Shown here: one piece after another, positions 54,400 through 63,308 of the stretch
How positions within the stretch are numbered: the stretch's first letter is position 1
Layout: every line of letters starts with the position of its first letter
Assembly: GCA_964482235.1 (NCBI GenBank)
Contig: CAYZWU010000011.1
Location: 66,795-130,794 of the forward strand
Length of the DNA stretch: 64,000 bases
Direction of reading: 5' to 3'
Origin: CAYZWU01 sp964482235
Lineage (GTDB): Bacteria > Planctomycetota > B15-G4 > CAYZWU01
Translations under genes and position numbers: made by a program
Notes under the pieces: model-generated
The model's input: only the letters and a program-made list of their open reading frames with translations
Database searches by the model: none
What the model was told of the DNA's origin: nothing

Positions 54400-57300
54400 T
54401 CATCGCGGCGACGTGACCACCTCGAGCTCCACCTCCTCGGTCTCTCCCCTTCGCACGGAAACCTCGATGCTTCCCGTGTGGGCCTCGGTCCCCGTACCCA
54501 TGTCGATGATGCCGCTCGCGTCGAGACGGTAGCGCCCCGCCTCCAGGCCTTCGATCTTGAACCGCCCGCTCGCGTCCGACACGGTCATGGGCGGCATGGA
54601 GCCATCCCCAGCGTCCCCATCCCCACCGTCGAGCCTCTCGTAGCGGATCATGATGGCCGGCACGGGGCTGCCGTTCTCGCGGCTCATTGTCCTGCCCTCG
54701 ATCGTCGCCCCCCGGGCCAGCGAGAGGTTTCTCCCGCTCGTCTCCTTCCCCTCGCGCACCTCCACCGGCTCCAGCTTTCCCTTGAGGAACCCGGCGCCCG
54801 AGGCGGTGAGGCGGTAGACGCCCTCCTTGAGAAAACGGATCTCGTACCGTCCCTCGTCGTCGGTGAAGATCTCCTTGCCCGACCCGTCCATGAAGATGGT
54901 GTTGAGGTTCCCCGGTCCGGAGCCCGATGACGTCATGGTGATGCTCATCATCCGGACCTGGCGCCGCTCCTGCGGCTTCTCCTTGACGTAGTTCTCGAGG
55001 GAGATCCGCACGCCCTTCACCGGAAGCCCCGTTCCCGTCTCGGTCACACGTCCGGTGATCCTGCCCGACGGAAGCTCGAAGTCCCGCTCCACCCTGCTGG
55101 CCGGCGACACGGTGACATCCTGCTCGAAATCATCGGGCACGCCGGCGATGCCGAGGCGGACGTTGTAGTCGCCCGGCCCGATCCCATCCATAAGGTACCG
55201 ACCATCCTCATCGGTGTGCACGGTCTTGAGCGCCATGAAGGACATCCCGTCGGGTTTGTGGAGCTGCACCTCGACCCCCGCCGCTCCCTTTCCCGCCTCA
55301 CGGACGTATCCGGCGACGCTGCCCTCGGGCAGATCCCTGAGATCCACGGTGGCGACATCGCCCTCCTCCACGGCCACGCGGATCCCTCCAGGATCGACGG
55401 GCTCGCTCCCGCTGAACACCATCATGAAGGACGAGCTCTCGTCATGGCCCTTCTTCAGGAGGACGCTGTAGAATCCGGGCTCCAAACCCTTGAAGGCGTA
55501 CTTTCCGTCAACGTTCGATGTGACCACCTCCTCCAGGCCCTCGCCGAAGAGCGCGACGGCTCGGACCTTCATTCCCGAAGCGGGTTTCCCGTCCTTCCCG
55601 TAGACCGTGCCCTCGATACCGCCGCCGGCGCGCAGCGTCAGCTTCAGGTCCTCTTTCCTGTCGCCCGATTCCAGGCCGACGATCTCGCGAGGCGGAGATT
55701 CCACGTAGATCTGATGAACGGCCTTGAGCTCGTAGTCGCCTTCCGGCACCCCTCTCAGATCGAACTTCCCGTCGCGGCCGGTCACGGACCTCTGGGTCTT
55801 CCTCACGGTCAAGCCGCTCGTGATCTCGGGAATGCCGTCGTTCTCATCGGAGTTCCTGATCATGCGCTTCCTGACGCCCGGGGGAAGAGCCGGATCCTTG
55901 ACCAGAGGCTCGAGCAGGACCGTGGCCTCGGCCACGGGATCGCCGGAGGGATCGAGGACGGTTCCCGAGATCCTCGCCTCGGGATTCAACGCGGCATCCG
56001 TCTCCCTCTTCTCACCCGGCGCCGCGGCGATATTGCTGATCCTCGTTTCCGCGTACCCGTCGGCACTGAAACGGAGATCGATCCCCTCGCTGTCCACACC
56101 CTCGACGAGGTAGGCTCCGCGCGGATCGACGCCCGTACCGATCCTGTCCGCCGCATCGCGGCCCCGGTAGATCGTGCCGTTGAAGGCGATGCCGAACCGC
56201 GCCCTGTTGACGCGAAGGTCGAAGCCGTCCAGGGGATCGCCTGTTTTCGAATCCGTAAGGCGGCCGAAGACGGATCCGCCCTTCCTGAGGACGAAAGTCA
56301 CCCCTTCTTCCCCGGCCTCGACGCCGCTATGCGACTCGGGGAACCAGACGCCGCCCGATGCGGTGAGCTCGAAGACGCCTTCATCGAGGCCTTCGATCAG
56401 GAAGGAGCCGTCCTTCCCGGTCCTGCTCTCGCGCGGCGTGAAGAACCGGAATCCCGAGCCGATCTCGATCACGTTCATCGACTTGTTCCGGCCGGCCGAG
56501 ACGTAGATCCCCTCCAGGGGATTTCCGTCCTCGTCCCGGATGAAGCCCGAGATGATGTACCCTCTTTTGAGGAGGACCGGAGGGCTCGCCGTGTCGCGTC
56601 CCTTCTCCACCACGAGCTCGCTGCCCGAGCAGGAAGGATAAGAGTCGTGTGAAACGGAGAGCCGGCAGCGGCCCGGCTCCACACCCCTCACGCGGAAGTA
56701 GCCTTCCCGGTCCGTCGCGGCGGTTCTCTCCTTCACGATGGAGCTGCCGCCCGTGATCACGATCGCCCCCCCGTCGCTGTGCACGCTGTTCTCGATGTTG
56801 ACCACCGACACCTCGGCCCCTTCCACCGGGATCTCTCCGTCCTTGGTTCGCACGAAGCCGGTGACGCTGCCGCCCAGGTCGAGCACGATGGTCCCCAGGT
56901 CGAGGCTGCCGCCCGAAAAATCTCCCAGCAGGATCCGGTGCTTCACGAAATCGTCGTGATCCACGAGTAGGCAGGCGCCGGTCGTGTCCGGCAGCTCCCC
57001 CAGGGAGAAGCGGCCGTCCCGGTCCGTTTCGGTGCGGATCTTGGCCTGGAAGCCGGGCCGGGGGAAGCGGAGCTCGCTCTCCTTCGTGAACGAGATCCGG
57101 GCACCCTGGAGGCCGATGCCGTTCTCGGCCACGACCCGGCCGTGAAGGCTGCCGTCTCCCGGCTCCGCCGAACCGGCCCCCGCCCCGGCGGAGCCGTCCT
57201 TCCCCGCGGGCGAAGAGGCGATCTTCTCGCGGCTCCGGTTCTTCTCATCGCCTTCCGCCGCTTCGGCTGTTCCGTCGATCGACGAGCCGCTCTCTGCAGA

Positions 57301-57429
57301 TCCGGCCCGGCCGATCCCTTCCTTCTCCTCTTCCGCGGGCGAGAAGTCCCACAGGAAAAGGATGGCGGCAACGGCCACGATCCCGATGACGGCAACCACG
57401 ACAAGGGCCATCTGCTCGCGATTCTTCAT
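54400..57429 (-). CDS. Large membrane-anchored protein of carboxypeptidase-regulatory-like repeats
   Basis: A 1,009-residue protein with an N-terminal anchor (about residues 7-27, MALVVVAVIGIVAVAAILF), an acidic/Ser/Gly linker to about residue 90, then about nine beta-sandwich repeats opening near residues 92, 182, 290, 385, 485, 605, 707, 790 and 905. Openings such as GSVTGFVRTKDG, ISGTVLDPSGDP and GRITGRVTETGTG share the G-x-V pattern, and units often close with a G-L-E-P-G or G-x-Y-x-V/L turn. No catalytic domain is seen. It is a larger relative of the protein at 11392-13368. A surface or periplasmic structural role is inferred. Confidence 0.8.
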   Translation of the reverse strand: MKNREQMALVVVAVIGIVAVAAILFLWDFSPAEEEKEGIGRAGSAESGSSIDGTAEAAEGDEKNRSREKIASSPAGKDGSAGAGAGSAEPGDGSLHGRVVAENGIGLQGARISFTKESELRFPRPGFQAKIRTETDRDGRFSLGELPDTTGACLLVDHDDFVKHRILLGDFSGGSLDLGTIVLDLGGSVTGFVRTKDGEIPVEGAEVSVVNIENSVHSDGGAIVITGGSSIVKERTAATDREGYFRVRGVEPGRCRLSVSHDSYPSCSGSELVVEKGRDTASPPVLLKRGYIISGFIRDEDGNPLEGIYVSAGRNKSMNVIEIGSGFRFFTPRESRTGKDGSFLIEGLDEGVFELTASGGVWFPESHSGVEAGEEGVTFVLRKGGSVFGRLTDSKTGDPLDGFDLRVNRARFGIAFNGTIYRGRDAADRIGTGVDPRGAYLVEGVDSEGIDLRFSADGYAETRISNIAAAPGEKRETDAALNPEARISGTVLDPSGDPVAEATVLLEPLVKDPALPPGVRKRMIRNSDENDGIPEITSGLTVRKTQRSVTGRDGKFDLRGVPEGDYELKAVHQIYVESPPREIVGLESGDRKEDLKLTLRAGGGIEGTVYGKDGKPASGMKVRAVALFGEGLEEVVTSNVDGKYAFKGLEPGFYSVLLKKGHDESSSFMMVFSGSEPVDPGGIRVAVEEGDVATVDLRDLPEGSVAGYVREAGKGAAGVEVQLHKPDGMSFMALKTVHTDEDGRYLMDGIGPGDYNVRLGIAGVPDDFEQDVTVSPASRVERDFELPSGRITGRVTETGTGLPVKGVRISLENYVKEKPQERRQVRMMSITMTSSGSGPGNLNTIFMDGSGKEIFTDDEGRYEIRFLKEGVYRLTASGAGFLKGKLEPVEVREGKETSGRNLSLARGATIEGRTMSRENGSPVPAIMIRYERLDGGDGDAGDGSMPPMTVSDASGRFKIEGLEAGRYRLDASGIIDMGTGTEAHTGSIEVSVRRGETEEVELEVVTSPR

Positions 57430-57596
57430 CTCGTCTTCCTCCCGTACGGGTAGATTGTCGCAGAGGGTGCTCCATTCTCACGAATGTTACTATTACGAAG
57501 CGAATAGGCGATCCATATGAAGAAAAAACGCTTTTCCCGTCCGCCGATCGTGGAGTATCACTGTCCCCCGGCAATGACCCGAAGGAGGCTTTGGCA

Positions 57597-58985
57597 TTGA
57601 CGCAGAGATTCCGGACAATCCAGACGCTCCTCGCCGGAGCAATGATCCTCTGCGGGGCAGCTGCGTCGTGTGCCTCCCCGCCCTTCCCCCGCCTCGGGCC
57701 CGATCCCACGGAGAACGGGCGGTACGGCTTCACCTTCGCGGCGCCCCGCGGCTGGACCGCCCTGCCGCCGCCCATGGGCGACGACTCGATCCTCCACCTC
57801 TTCCAGAACAGGGAGCCGGACAGCCATCCCGGAGCGGTCTTCTACCAGAGGGCGCGGCTCGAGGTCATCGTGCTGGAGAAGGGAAGGGGCGAATACACGG
57901 CCCGGGTCCTCTCCCGCTGCGGCGGGAAGGCAGCGCCGTCGGCGTCGGGTGATTTCAGCTTCACCTTTCCCTGCACCGTGCTGAAGGGAGGCAGCCCGAT
58001 CGAGGTCCCGCACCGGGTTCGCGCCCGCCTCTTCGCCTGCGGCGGCGTGGATCTGGCCTTCCAGATCGTCTGCCTCGATGCCGCGTACGAGAAAAAGTAC
58101 GCCTCGCTCTGCGACAGGCTCTTCGGGAGCGTCTCCTTCTTTCGGGAGGCAGCGCCTTCACCGGGCCCGCCCTGCGGAAGCGGTGATCTCGACGAGGCCA
58201 GGATCCAACGTCAGATTGCGAGGCTGCCCCCCGGCTGGCGGGTTCACCGCACCGTGGACGGGCGTTTCGTCCTCTGTTCCAACGCCGCCGCCTCATGCAC
58301 CGGCGAGGCGGTCCGCATGGCCGAAGAGCTCGGATCGATCCTCCGGGACCTCTTTCCTCGCCCGCTCCGCATTCGCCGCACCCCCCTGATCCGGATCTTC
58401 GGCAGTCGGGAGGAATACCTCGGATACGGCGGCCGTCCCGGAACATCGGGCTACTGGTCGGGGCGCCACGGCGAGATCGTGGTCTATCACGACCGATCGG
58501 TCGAAAGGGAAGAAAGCCTCCGGGTTCTCCGCCACGAGCTCTGCCACCGGTTCCTGCACGACCTCCTCGGCGCCTCGCCTCCCCCCTGGCTCGACGAGGG
58601 AGCGGCCGAGTTCTTCTCCGCCTGCCGCTTCGAAAACGGATCGGTGATTCCGGCCCGGCGGAAGGGGAAAAGAAATATTCTCCGTTCCTTCCTGGGAAAG
58701 GGCGCCTGCCCGCCCGTCAGGGAGCTTATCCATCTCACCAGGGACGGCTTCATGGCGGCACCGCGGCTCAACTACGCCAGGGCCTGGTCGTTCTTCGACT
58801 TCCTGTTCGCCTCGAGGGATCAGGCCGCTTTGGACGAAAACTGGTGGCTCCGCGTCGCGGCGACCTGGATCGACCGCTTCGCCGCGACGGGCGACCGGAA
58901 GGCGGCCGATCAGGCCCTCCATGCCGGTTTCCCCCCAATCGAATGGGAAAAGCTGGAAGAGGCCTGGGCCGCGTCGTTGCGATGA
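57597..58985 (+). CDS. Exported metallopeptidase-like protein, peptidase-MA type
   Basis: A 462-residue protein with a signal sequence ending near CGAAASCAS, possibly a lipoprotein. The first half (about 30-190) has a beta-rich domain beginning RYGFTFAAPRGWTALP, resembling small PsbP/DUF1795-like modules. The second half has an intact zinc motif HELCH at 313-317 and PPWLDEGAAEFF about 20 residues later, the gluzincin layout. Unlike the relative at 19902-21383, the catalytic Glu is present, so it may be active. The TTG at 57597 is chosen because AAGGAGG lies eight bases upstream; TTG 57591 is too close. Confidence 0.75.
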   Translation: MTQRFRTIQTLLAGAMILCGAAASCASPPFPRLGPDPTENGRYGFTFAAPRGWTALPPPMGDDSILHLFQNREPDSHPGAVFYQRARLEVIVLEKGRGEYTARVLSRCGGKAAPSASGDFSFTFPCTVLKGGSPIEVPHRVRARLFACGGVDLAFQIVCLDAAYEKKYASLCDRLFGSVSFFREAAPSPGPPCGSGDLDEARIQRQIARLPPGWRVHRTVDGRFVLCSNAAASCTGEAVRMAEELGSILRDLFPRPLRIRRTPLIRIFGSREEYLGYGGRPGTSGYWSGRHGEIVVYHDRSVEREESLRVLRHELCHRFLHDLLGASPPPWLDEGAAEFFSACRFENGSVIPARRKGKRNILRSFLGKGACPPVRELIHLTRDGFMAAPRLNYARAWSFFDFLFASRDQAALDENWWLRVAATWIDRFAATGDRKAADQALHAGFPPIEWEKLEEAWAASLR

Positions 58986-59110
58986 CTCCACCAGCTGCGG
59001 CGACAGGACTGCGCAGGAAGGATTTCCGACAATCTGCAGCGGGAGATGAAAGCGCGGAATCGGCAGCGACGCGAACAACGTTCAGCCGTCGGGGAAAAGA
59101 GAAGGAAATG

Positions 59111-59139
59111 TTGACTTCAGAAACGGGGAAAGCTATAAG
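59111..59139 (+). promoter_or_regulatory. Promoter of the nuo operon
   Basis: TTGACT at 59111-59116 and TATAAG at 59134-59139 with an ideal 17-base spacer. Transcription would start near 59146, about 160 bases before nuoA. The 319-base gap from 58986 to 59304 contains this promoter, two hairpins and no gene I can support. Confidence 0.65.
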
Positions 59140-59184
59140 CGGCAAATTACGTTATCCCGTTCTTGCATAAAGTATCCATAATAG

Positions 59185-59208
59185 AAGCCGGGCATCTCCC
59201 GGCTTTTT
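59185..59208 (+). terminator. Terminator-like hairpin in the nuo leader
   Basis: AAGCCGGG (59185-59192), loop CATCT, CCCGGCTT (59198-59205), then further T residues. It has the full form of an intrinsic terminator but lies 40 bases after the predicted nuo transcription start, so it would act as an attenuator or end a short RNA of about 60 bases. Confidence 0.7.
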
Positions 59209-59234
59209 CGGCATATTCCCGACGCACTGAGGAT

Positions 59235-59269
59235 CGACGGCTCTCCCTCGACCTTCCCCGGAGCCGTCG
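59235..59269 (+). promoter_or_regulatory. Second hairpin in the nuo leader
   Basis: CGACGGCTC (59235-59243) pairs perfectly with GAGCCGTCG (59261-59269) around a 17-base loop, 35 bases before the nuoA start. Confidence 0.5.
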
Positions 59270-59304
59270 TTTCCCCCTGGATATTCAACCTGGGAACGAA
59301 CAGG

Positions 59305-59676
59305 ATGATCGAGAACAATCCTCTGAACGATTACATCCCCATTGCCATCTTTCTGGCCGTGATTCTGGGCTTTGCCGCATTCATCCTGATCAGCTCACGC
59401 CTCCTGGGGCGCGGGGTCGACCACAAGGACAAGATGAAGCCCTACGAATGCGGTGTGGAGCCGAAGCACTCCTCCAGGAGACGGTTCGGCCTGGGGTTCT
59501 ACCTCACTGCCGTGCTCTTTCTGCTCTTCGACATCGAGGTGGTCTTCCTCTTTCCCTGGGCCATCAACCTGCGCGGACTGGGGACGGCGGGATTCGTCCT
59601 GATGTCCGTCTTCATCTTCGTCCTGGGCCTCGGCTTGATCTATGCGTGGCGCAAAGGAGCCCTGGAATGGGATTAG
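59305..59676 (+). CDS. nuoA: NADH-quinone oxidoreductase subunit A
   Basis: A 123-residue membrane subunit with three helices. The conserved loop KPYECGVEP and the helix-2 acidic motif LFDIEVVFLFPWA are present, as is the closing YAWRKGALEW. NuoA (ND3) sits at the junction of the peripheral and membrane arms of complex I. It overlaps nuoB by 10 bases. Confidence 0.97.
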   Translation: MIENNPLNDYIPIAIFLAVILGFAAFILISSRLLGRGVDHKDKMKPYECGVEPKHSSRRRFGLGFYLTAVLFLLFDIEVVFLFPWAINLRGLGTAGFVLMSVFIFVLGLGLIYAWRKGALEWD

Positions 59677-60137
59677 AACGAGATTTCCCCGACCTCATCG
59701 TCGGGCCCATGGAAAAACTGGTGAACTGGGCGCGGCAGAGCTCCATCTGGCCGATGCCCATGGGGCTGTCCTGCTGCGCCATCGAGATGATGGCCATGGC
59801 AGGCCCCCGGTTCGACATCGCCCGCTTCGGGGCCGAGGTCTTCCGCTTCTCCCCGAGGCAGAGCGACGTGATGATCGTGGCCGGCACGGTGACGTGGAAG
59901 ATGGCGCCCGTGGTGCGGCAGATCTACGAGCAGATGCCCGATCCCAAGTGGGTGATCTCCATGGGCGTCTGCGCCTCGTCCGGAGGGCTCTACAGGAACT
60001 ATGCCGTGGTCCAGGGCGTGGACACCATCGTCCCGGTTGATCTCTACGTGCCCGGATGCCCCCCGCGGCCCGATGCCGTGCTCGACGCGATCCTGAAGCT
60101 TCAAAAGATTATGGAGAAGGAAAAGCTGAAACCCTGA
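59667..60137 (+). CDS. nuoB: NADH-quinone oxidoreductase subunit B
   Basis: A 156-residue subunit carrying cluster N2, the terminal Fe-S cluster next to the quinone site. The ligands are visible as GLSCCAIEMM, MGVCASSGG and VPGCPPRP. The ATG at 59667 has AAAGGAG upstream and matches the family N-terminus; a longer frame from 59163 runs through nuoA and the leader and is not real. Confidence 0.97.
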   Translation: MGLERDFPDLIVGPMEKLVNWARQSSIWPMPMGLSCCAIEMMAMAGPRFDIARFGAEVFRFSPRQSDVMIVAGTVTWKMAPVVRQIYEQMPDPKWVISMGVCASSGGLYRNYAVVQGVDTIVPVDLYVPGCPPRPDAVLDAILKLQKIMEKEKLKP

Positions 60138-60143
60138 TCTGCC

Positions 60144-60564
60144 ATGAAAGAACAGCTAAAACCGGAAGGCTTCGAGGAAAGAGTGACCGCGGCGGGAGGG
60201 CAGGTTCTGCCGCTTCCCCTGGACGGCATTCCCACGGCCCGCGTGGATGCGGACAAGCTCTGCGCCCTGCTTCAGGCCCTGAAGGATGGTTCGGGAACGC
60301 GGTTCAACATGCTCATCGACGTCTGCGGCGTGGACGAGTATCCCGGCACGCCGCGCTTCGACGTGATCTACCACCTGCGCTGCCTCTCGAGCGGCCAGAT
60401 GGTCAGGATCAGGTCCTTCGCCAAGGGCGACGGCCACGAGATCCCGTCCGTGACCGCGATCTACGGCACGGCGGACTGGCATGAGCGCGAGGCCTACGAC
60501 ATGATGGGCATCGTCTTCACCGGCCATCCCGAGCTGAAAAGAATCCTGATGCCCCTCGACTACG
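60144..60564 (+). CDS. nuoC: NADH-quinone oxidoreductase subunit C, cut by an assembly gap
   Basis: 140 residues are visible before the run of N. The family signature (TAIYGTADWHEREAYDMMGI, then GHPELKRILMP) is complete to the point where a W-x-G-x-P-L-R-K-D motif would follow. It is therefore missing only the C-terminal 20-40 residues, unless it is fused to NuoD, which the gap hides. Confidence 0.92.
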
Positions 60565-60664
60565 NNNNNNNNNNNNNNNNNNNNNNNNNNNNNNNNNNNN
60601 NNNNNNNNNNNNNNNNNNNNNNNNNNNNNNNNNNNNNNNNNNNNNNNNNNNNNNNNNNNNNNNN
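60565..60664. other. Assembly gap (100 N) between nuoC and nuoD
   Basis: Exactly 100 N. The sequence resumes inside NuoD at a point normally 85-110 residues from its start, so the missing DNA must be longer than 100 bases; the N count is a placeholder. Confidence 0.95.
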
Positions 60665-61644
60665 GGCTCGACTACCTCTCCTCCATGGCCAACAACATCG
60701 GCTATGCCCTGGCCGTGGAGAAGCTGCTGGGGATCGAGCTGACCGAGCGGTGCCGCTGCCTGCGCGTGATCATCTGCGAGCTGACCCGGATCGCCTCGCA
60801 CCTGATCTGGCTCGGCACGTCGGCCATCGATCTCGGGGCCATCACCGTCTACTTTCCCACCTTCATGGAAAGGGAGAACCTCTACGACATCTTCGACCAG
60901 TTCTCGGGCCTCCGCATGAACAACATGTTCGTGCGGATCGGCGGCCTGGCCGGCGACCTGCGGCCCGACACGATCGAGCAGATCGGACGCTTCGCCGAGA
61001 CGTTCCCCAAGACGCTGGACGAATGCGAGAAGCTCCTCTCCAGGAACCCGATCTGGTGGGAGAGGACGCGCGACGTGGCCGTGATCAGCCGGGAGGATGC
61101 CGTCGACCTCGGACTCACGGGACCGAACCTCCGGGGATCGGGCGTGGAGTACGACCTGCGCCGGAACGCCCCCTACCTGGGATACGAGGAGTACGACTTC
61201 GAGATCCCCGTGGGAACGCGCGGCGACGCCTACGACCGGTACATGGTCCGCAACGAGGAGATGCGGCAGAGCATCAGGATCATCAAGCAGGCCCTGAAGA
61301 GGCTGCCCGACGGACCGATCTTCACCGACCAGGCGAAGAAGTACATCCTCCCGTCCAAGAGCAGGGTCTACTCCTCCATGGAGGAGCTGATCCACCAGTT
61401 CAAGATCGTGACCGATCTCAGGATCCCTCCTGGAGAGGTCTACCTCGGCACCGAGGTCCCGAAGGGCGAGCTCGGCTTCTACATCGTTTCGCGCGGCGGA
61501 ACCTGCCCGTACCGGATGAGGATCCGCTCGCCGTCCTTCACCAACCTGCAGGCCCTTCCCCCGATGGCGGAAGGCCGCCTGATCGCGGACATGACAGCCA
61601 TCATCGGTTCGCTCGACTTTGTGATGGGAGAGGTGGACAGGTAG
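60665..61644 (+). CDS. nuoD: NADH-quinone oxidoreductase subunit D, N-terminus lost in gap
   Basis: About 326 residues of the 49-kDa subunit, resuming at RLDYLSSMANNIGYALAVEK. The conserved ELTRIASHLIWLG and FTDQAKK segments and the C-terminal end EVDR (the family ends D-x-D-R) are present. NuoD forms the quinone-binding cavity with NuoB. The N-terminal His loop is not visible. The stop is four bases before nuoE. Confidence 0.95.
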
Positions 61645-61648
61645 CAGC

Positions 61649-62179
61649 ATGAGCGACAACGAACGAACGGTATTCCCGGCAGAACTGGAAGCCGCCATCG
61701 CGGCTCTCAAGGACCACTACCCCGAAGAGCGGGCCGCCCTGATCCCGGCCTTTCACCTGATCCAGGACGAGTTCGGCTATCTCTCCGACGAGGCCCTGAT
61801 CCGGGCGGGAGAGATCCTGGGCGTCTCGCCGGCCAGGACCCTGGGCGTCTCGAGCTTCTACACGATGTTTCGCAGACAGGAGGAGGGGCGGTTCCACGTG
61901 AACGTCTGCCGCAACCTCTCGTGCCACCTCAACGGGAGCGTCAACCTGCGCGAGCACCTGGAAAAGGGCCTGGGAATCAAGGCCGGGGAAACCACGGCGG
62001 ACCGGACCTTCTCGCTGGGCGAGGTGGAGTGCCTCGGGGCCTGCGACGAGGCCCCCGTGATGGAGATCGACGGCGAATACCACTTCCGCGTCACGCCCGA
62101 GTCGGCGGACCGGATCATCGAGGAATACAGGAAACGGGCCGCTTCTCCGGAGGCCTCCGGAGAAGGCGGGCAATCATAG
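61649..62179 (+). CDS. nuoE: NADH-quinone oxidoreductase subunit E
   Basis: A 176-residue subunit of the NADH dehydrogenase module carrying the [2Fe-2S] cluster N1a. Helical N-terminal part with IQDEFGYLSDEAL and GVSSFYTMF, then the thioredoxin-like domain with ligands in VCRNLSCHL and ECLGACDEAP. The last 15 residues are a variable tail. All four cysteines are present. Confidence 0.97.
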   Translation: MSDNERTVFPAELEAAIAALKDHYPEERAALIPAFHLIQDEFGYLSDEALIRAGEILGVSPARTLGVSSFYTMFRRQEEGRFHVNVCRNLSCHLNGSVNLREHLEKGLGIKAGETTADRTFSLGEVECLGACDEAPVMEIDGEYHFRVTPESADRIIEEYRKRAASPEASGEGGQS

Positions 62180-62201
62180 GCAATGCGGAGAAAGTGAGCA
62201 C

Positions 62202-63308
62202 GTGTCGGAAAAGTACCTGACAGCCAGGATCGACCTAGAGAACTCCTTCTCCCTGGAGACGGCGAGGAGTCACGGGGCCTATGCCACGGCCGAGGCGGTC
62301 CTGAAGCGGAAAACGCCGGACGAGGTGACCCAGATCACCCTCGATGCGGGTCTACGCGGCCGAGGCGGCGCCGGATTCCCGACGGGCAGGAAGTGGACCT
62401 TCATGCCCAAGGACCATCCNNNNNNNNNNNNNNNNNNNNNNNNNNNNNNNNNNNNNNNNNNNNNNNNNNNNNNNNNNNNNNNNNNNNNNNNNNNNNNNNN
62501 NNNNNNNNNNNNNNNNNNNCACCGCGGCGCCGGGGCGTACATCTGCGGGGAGGAGACCTCGCTGATGGAGTCGCTCGAGGGCTACAGGGGCCACCCGCGG
62601 CCCAAGCCTCCCTTCCCGGCCGTGGCCGGGCTCTGGGGCAAGCCCACTGCGGTCAACAACGTGGAAACGATCTGCAACCTCCCCGCCATCCTCGAACGCG
62701 GGGCGGACTGGTACAAAAGCATCGGAACACCCGAATCGCCGGGCAACCTGCTCTATCAGGTTTCTGGCCACTCGGCGACGCCCGGCGTCTTCGAGCTGCC
62801 GCTGGGAACCACGGCCCGGGAGCTGATCTACGAGCACGGCGGCGGCATCGCCGGCGGGCGAGAGCTGAAGGCGTTCATTCCCGGCGGCGTCTCCACCGGC
62901 TTCCTGCCGGCCGACAAGGTCGACGTGGCCATGGACCACGGCTCCCTCCAGGAGGCAGGCACGATGCTGGGCACGGGCGGGATCATCGTCATGGACGATT
63001 CGACGGACATCGTGGAAGCGCTCAACGTTCTTCTGCGATTCTACCGCCACGAAACATGCGGCCAGTGCCCGCCCTGCCGCGAGGGATCGGCCTGGACCCA
63101 CCGGATCGTCGAACGGATCCTCGCAGGCAAGGGCGAGCCCGGTGACCTGGATCAGCTTCTCGAGATCTGCGACCTGAGCGACAGGGGGAAGACGATCTGC
63201 GTCTATCCCGACGCCTTCGGCCCGCCTATCCGCTCGGCCATAAAATACTTCAGAGAGGAGTTCCTGGCTCACATGAACGGCAAGGTCTCTCAGGGGGTGG
63301 GCTCATGA
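62202..63308 (+). CDS. nuoF: NADH-quinone oxidoreductase subunit F, interrupted by an assembly gap
   Basis: The NADH- and FMN-binding subunit. The N-terminal part reaches LRGRGGAGFPTGRKWTFMPK, the FMN glycine loop, before the N run; it resumes at HRGAGAYICGEETSLMESL. The N3 cluster ligands are in ETCGQCPPCREG with a distal cysteine in KTICVYPDA. Family members have about 90 residues between the two visible parts, so most of that region is missing. Start is GTG 62202 with GGAG upstream. It overlaps nuoG by four bases. Confidence 0.95.
   Translation: MSEKYLTARIDLENSFSLETARSHGAYATAEAVLKRKTPDEVTQITLDAGLRGRGGAGFPTGRKWTFMPKDHXXXXXXXXXXXXXXXXXXXXXXXXXXXXXXXXXXHRGAGAYICGEETSLMESLEGYRGHPRPKPPFPAVAGLWGKPTAVNNVETICNLPAILERGADWYKSIGTPESPGNLLYQVSGHSATPGVFELPLGTTARELIYEHGGGIAGGRELKAFIPGGVSTGFLPADKVDVAMDHGSLQEAGTMLGTGGIIVMDDSTDIVEALNVLLRFYRHETCGQCPPCREGSAWTHRIVERILAGKGEPGDLDQLLEICDLSDRGKTICVYPDAFGPPIRSAIKYFREEFLAHMNGKVSQGVGS
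62420..62519. other. Assembly gap (100 N) inside nuoF
   Basis: Exactly 100 N. By comparison with the known subunit length, roughly 250-270 bases of nuoF should lie here, so this gap also has an arbitrary size. The reading frame through it happens to stay open. Confidence 0.95.
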
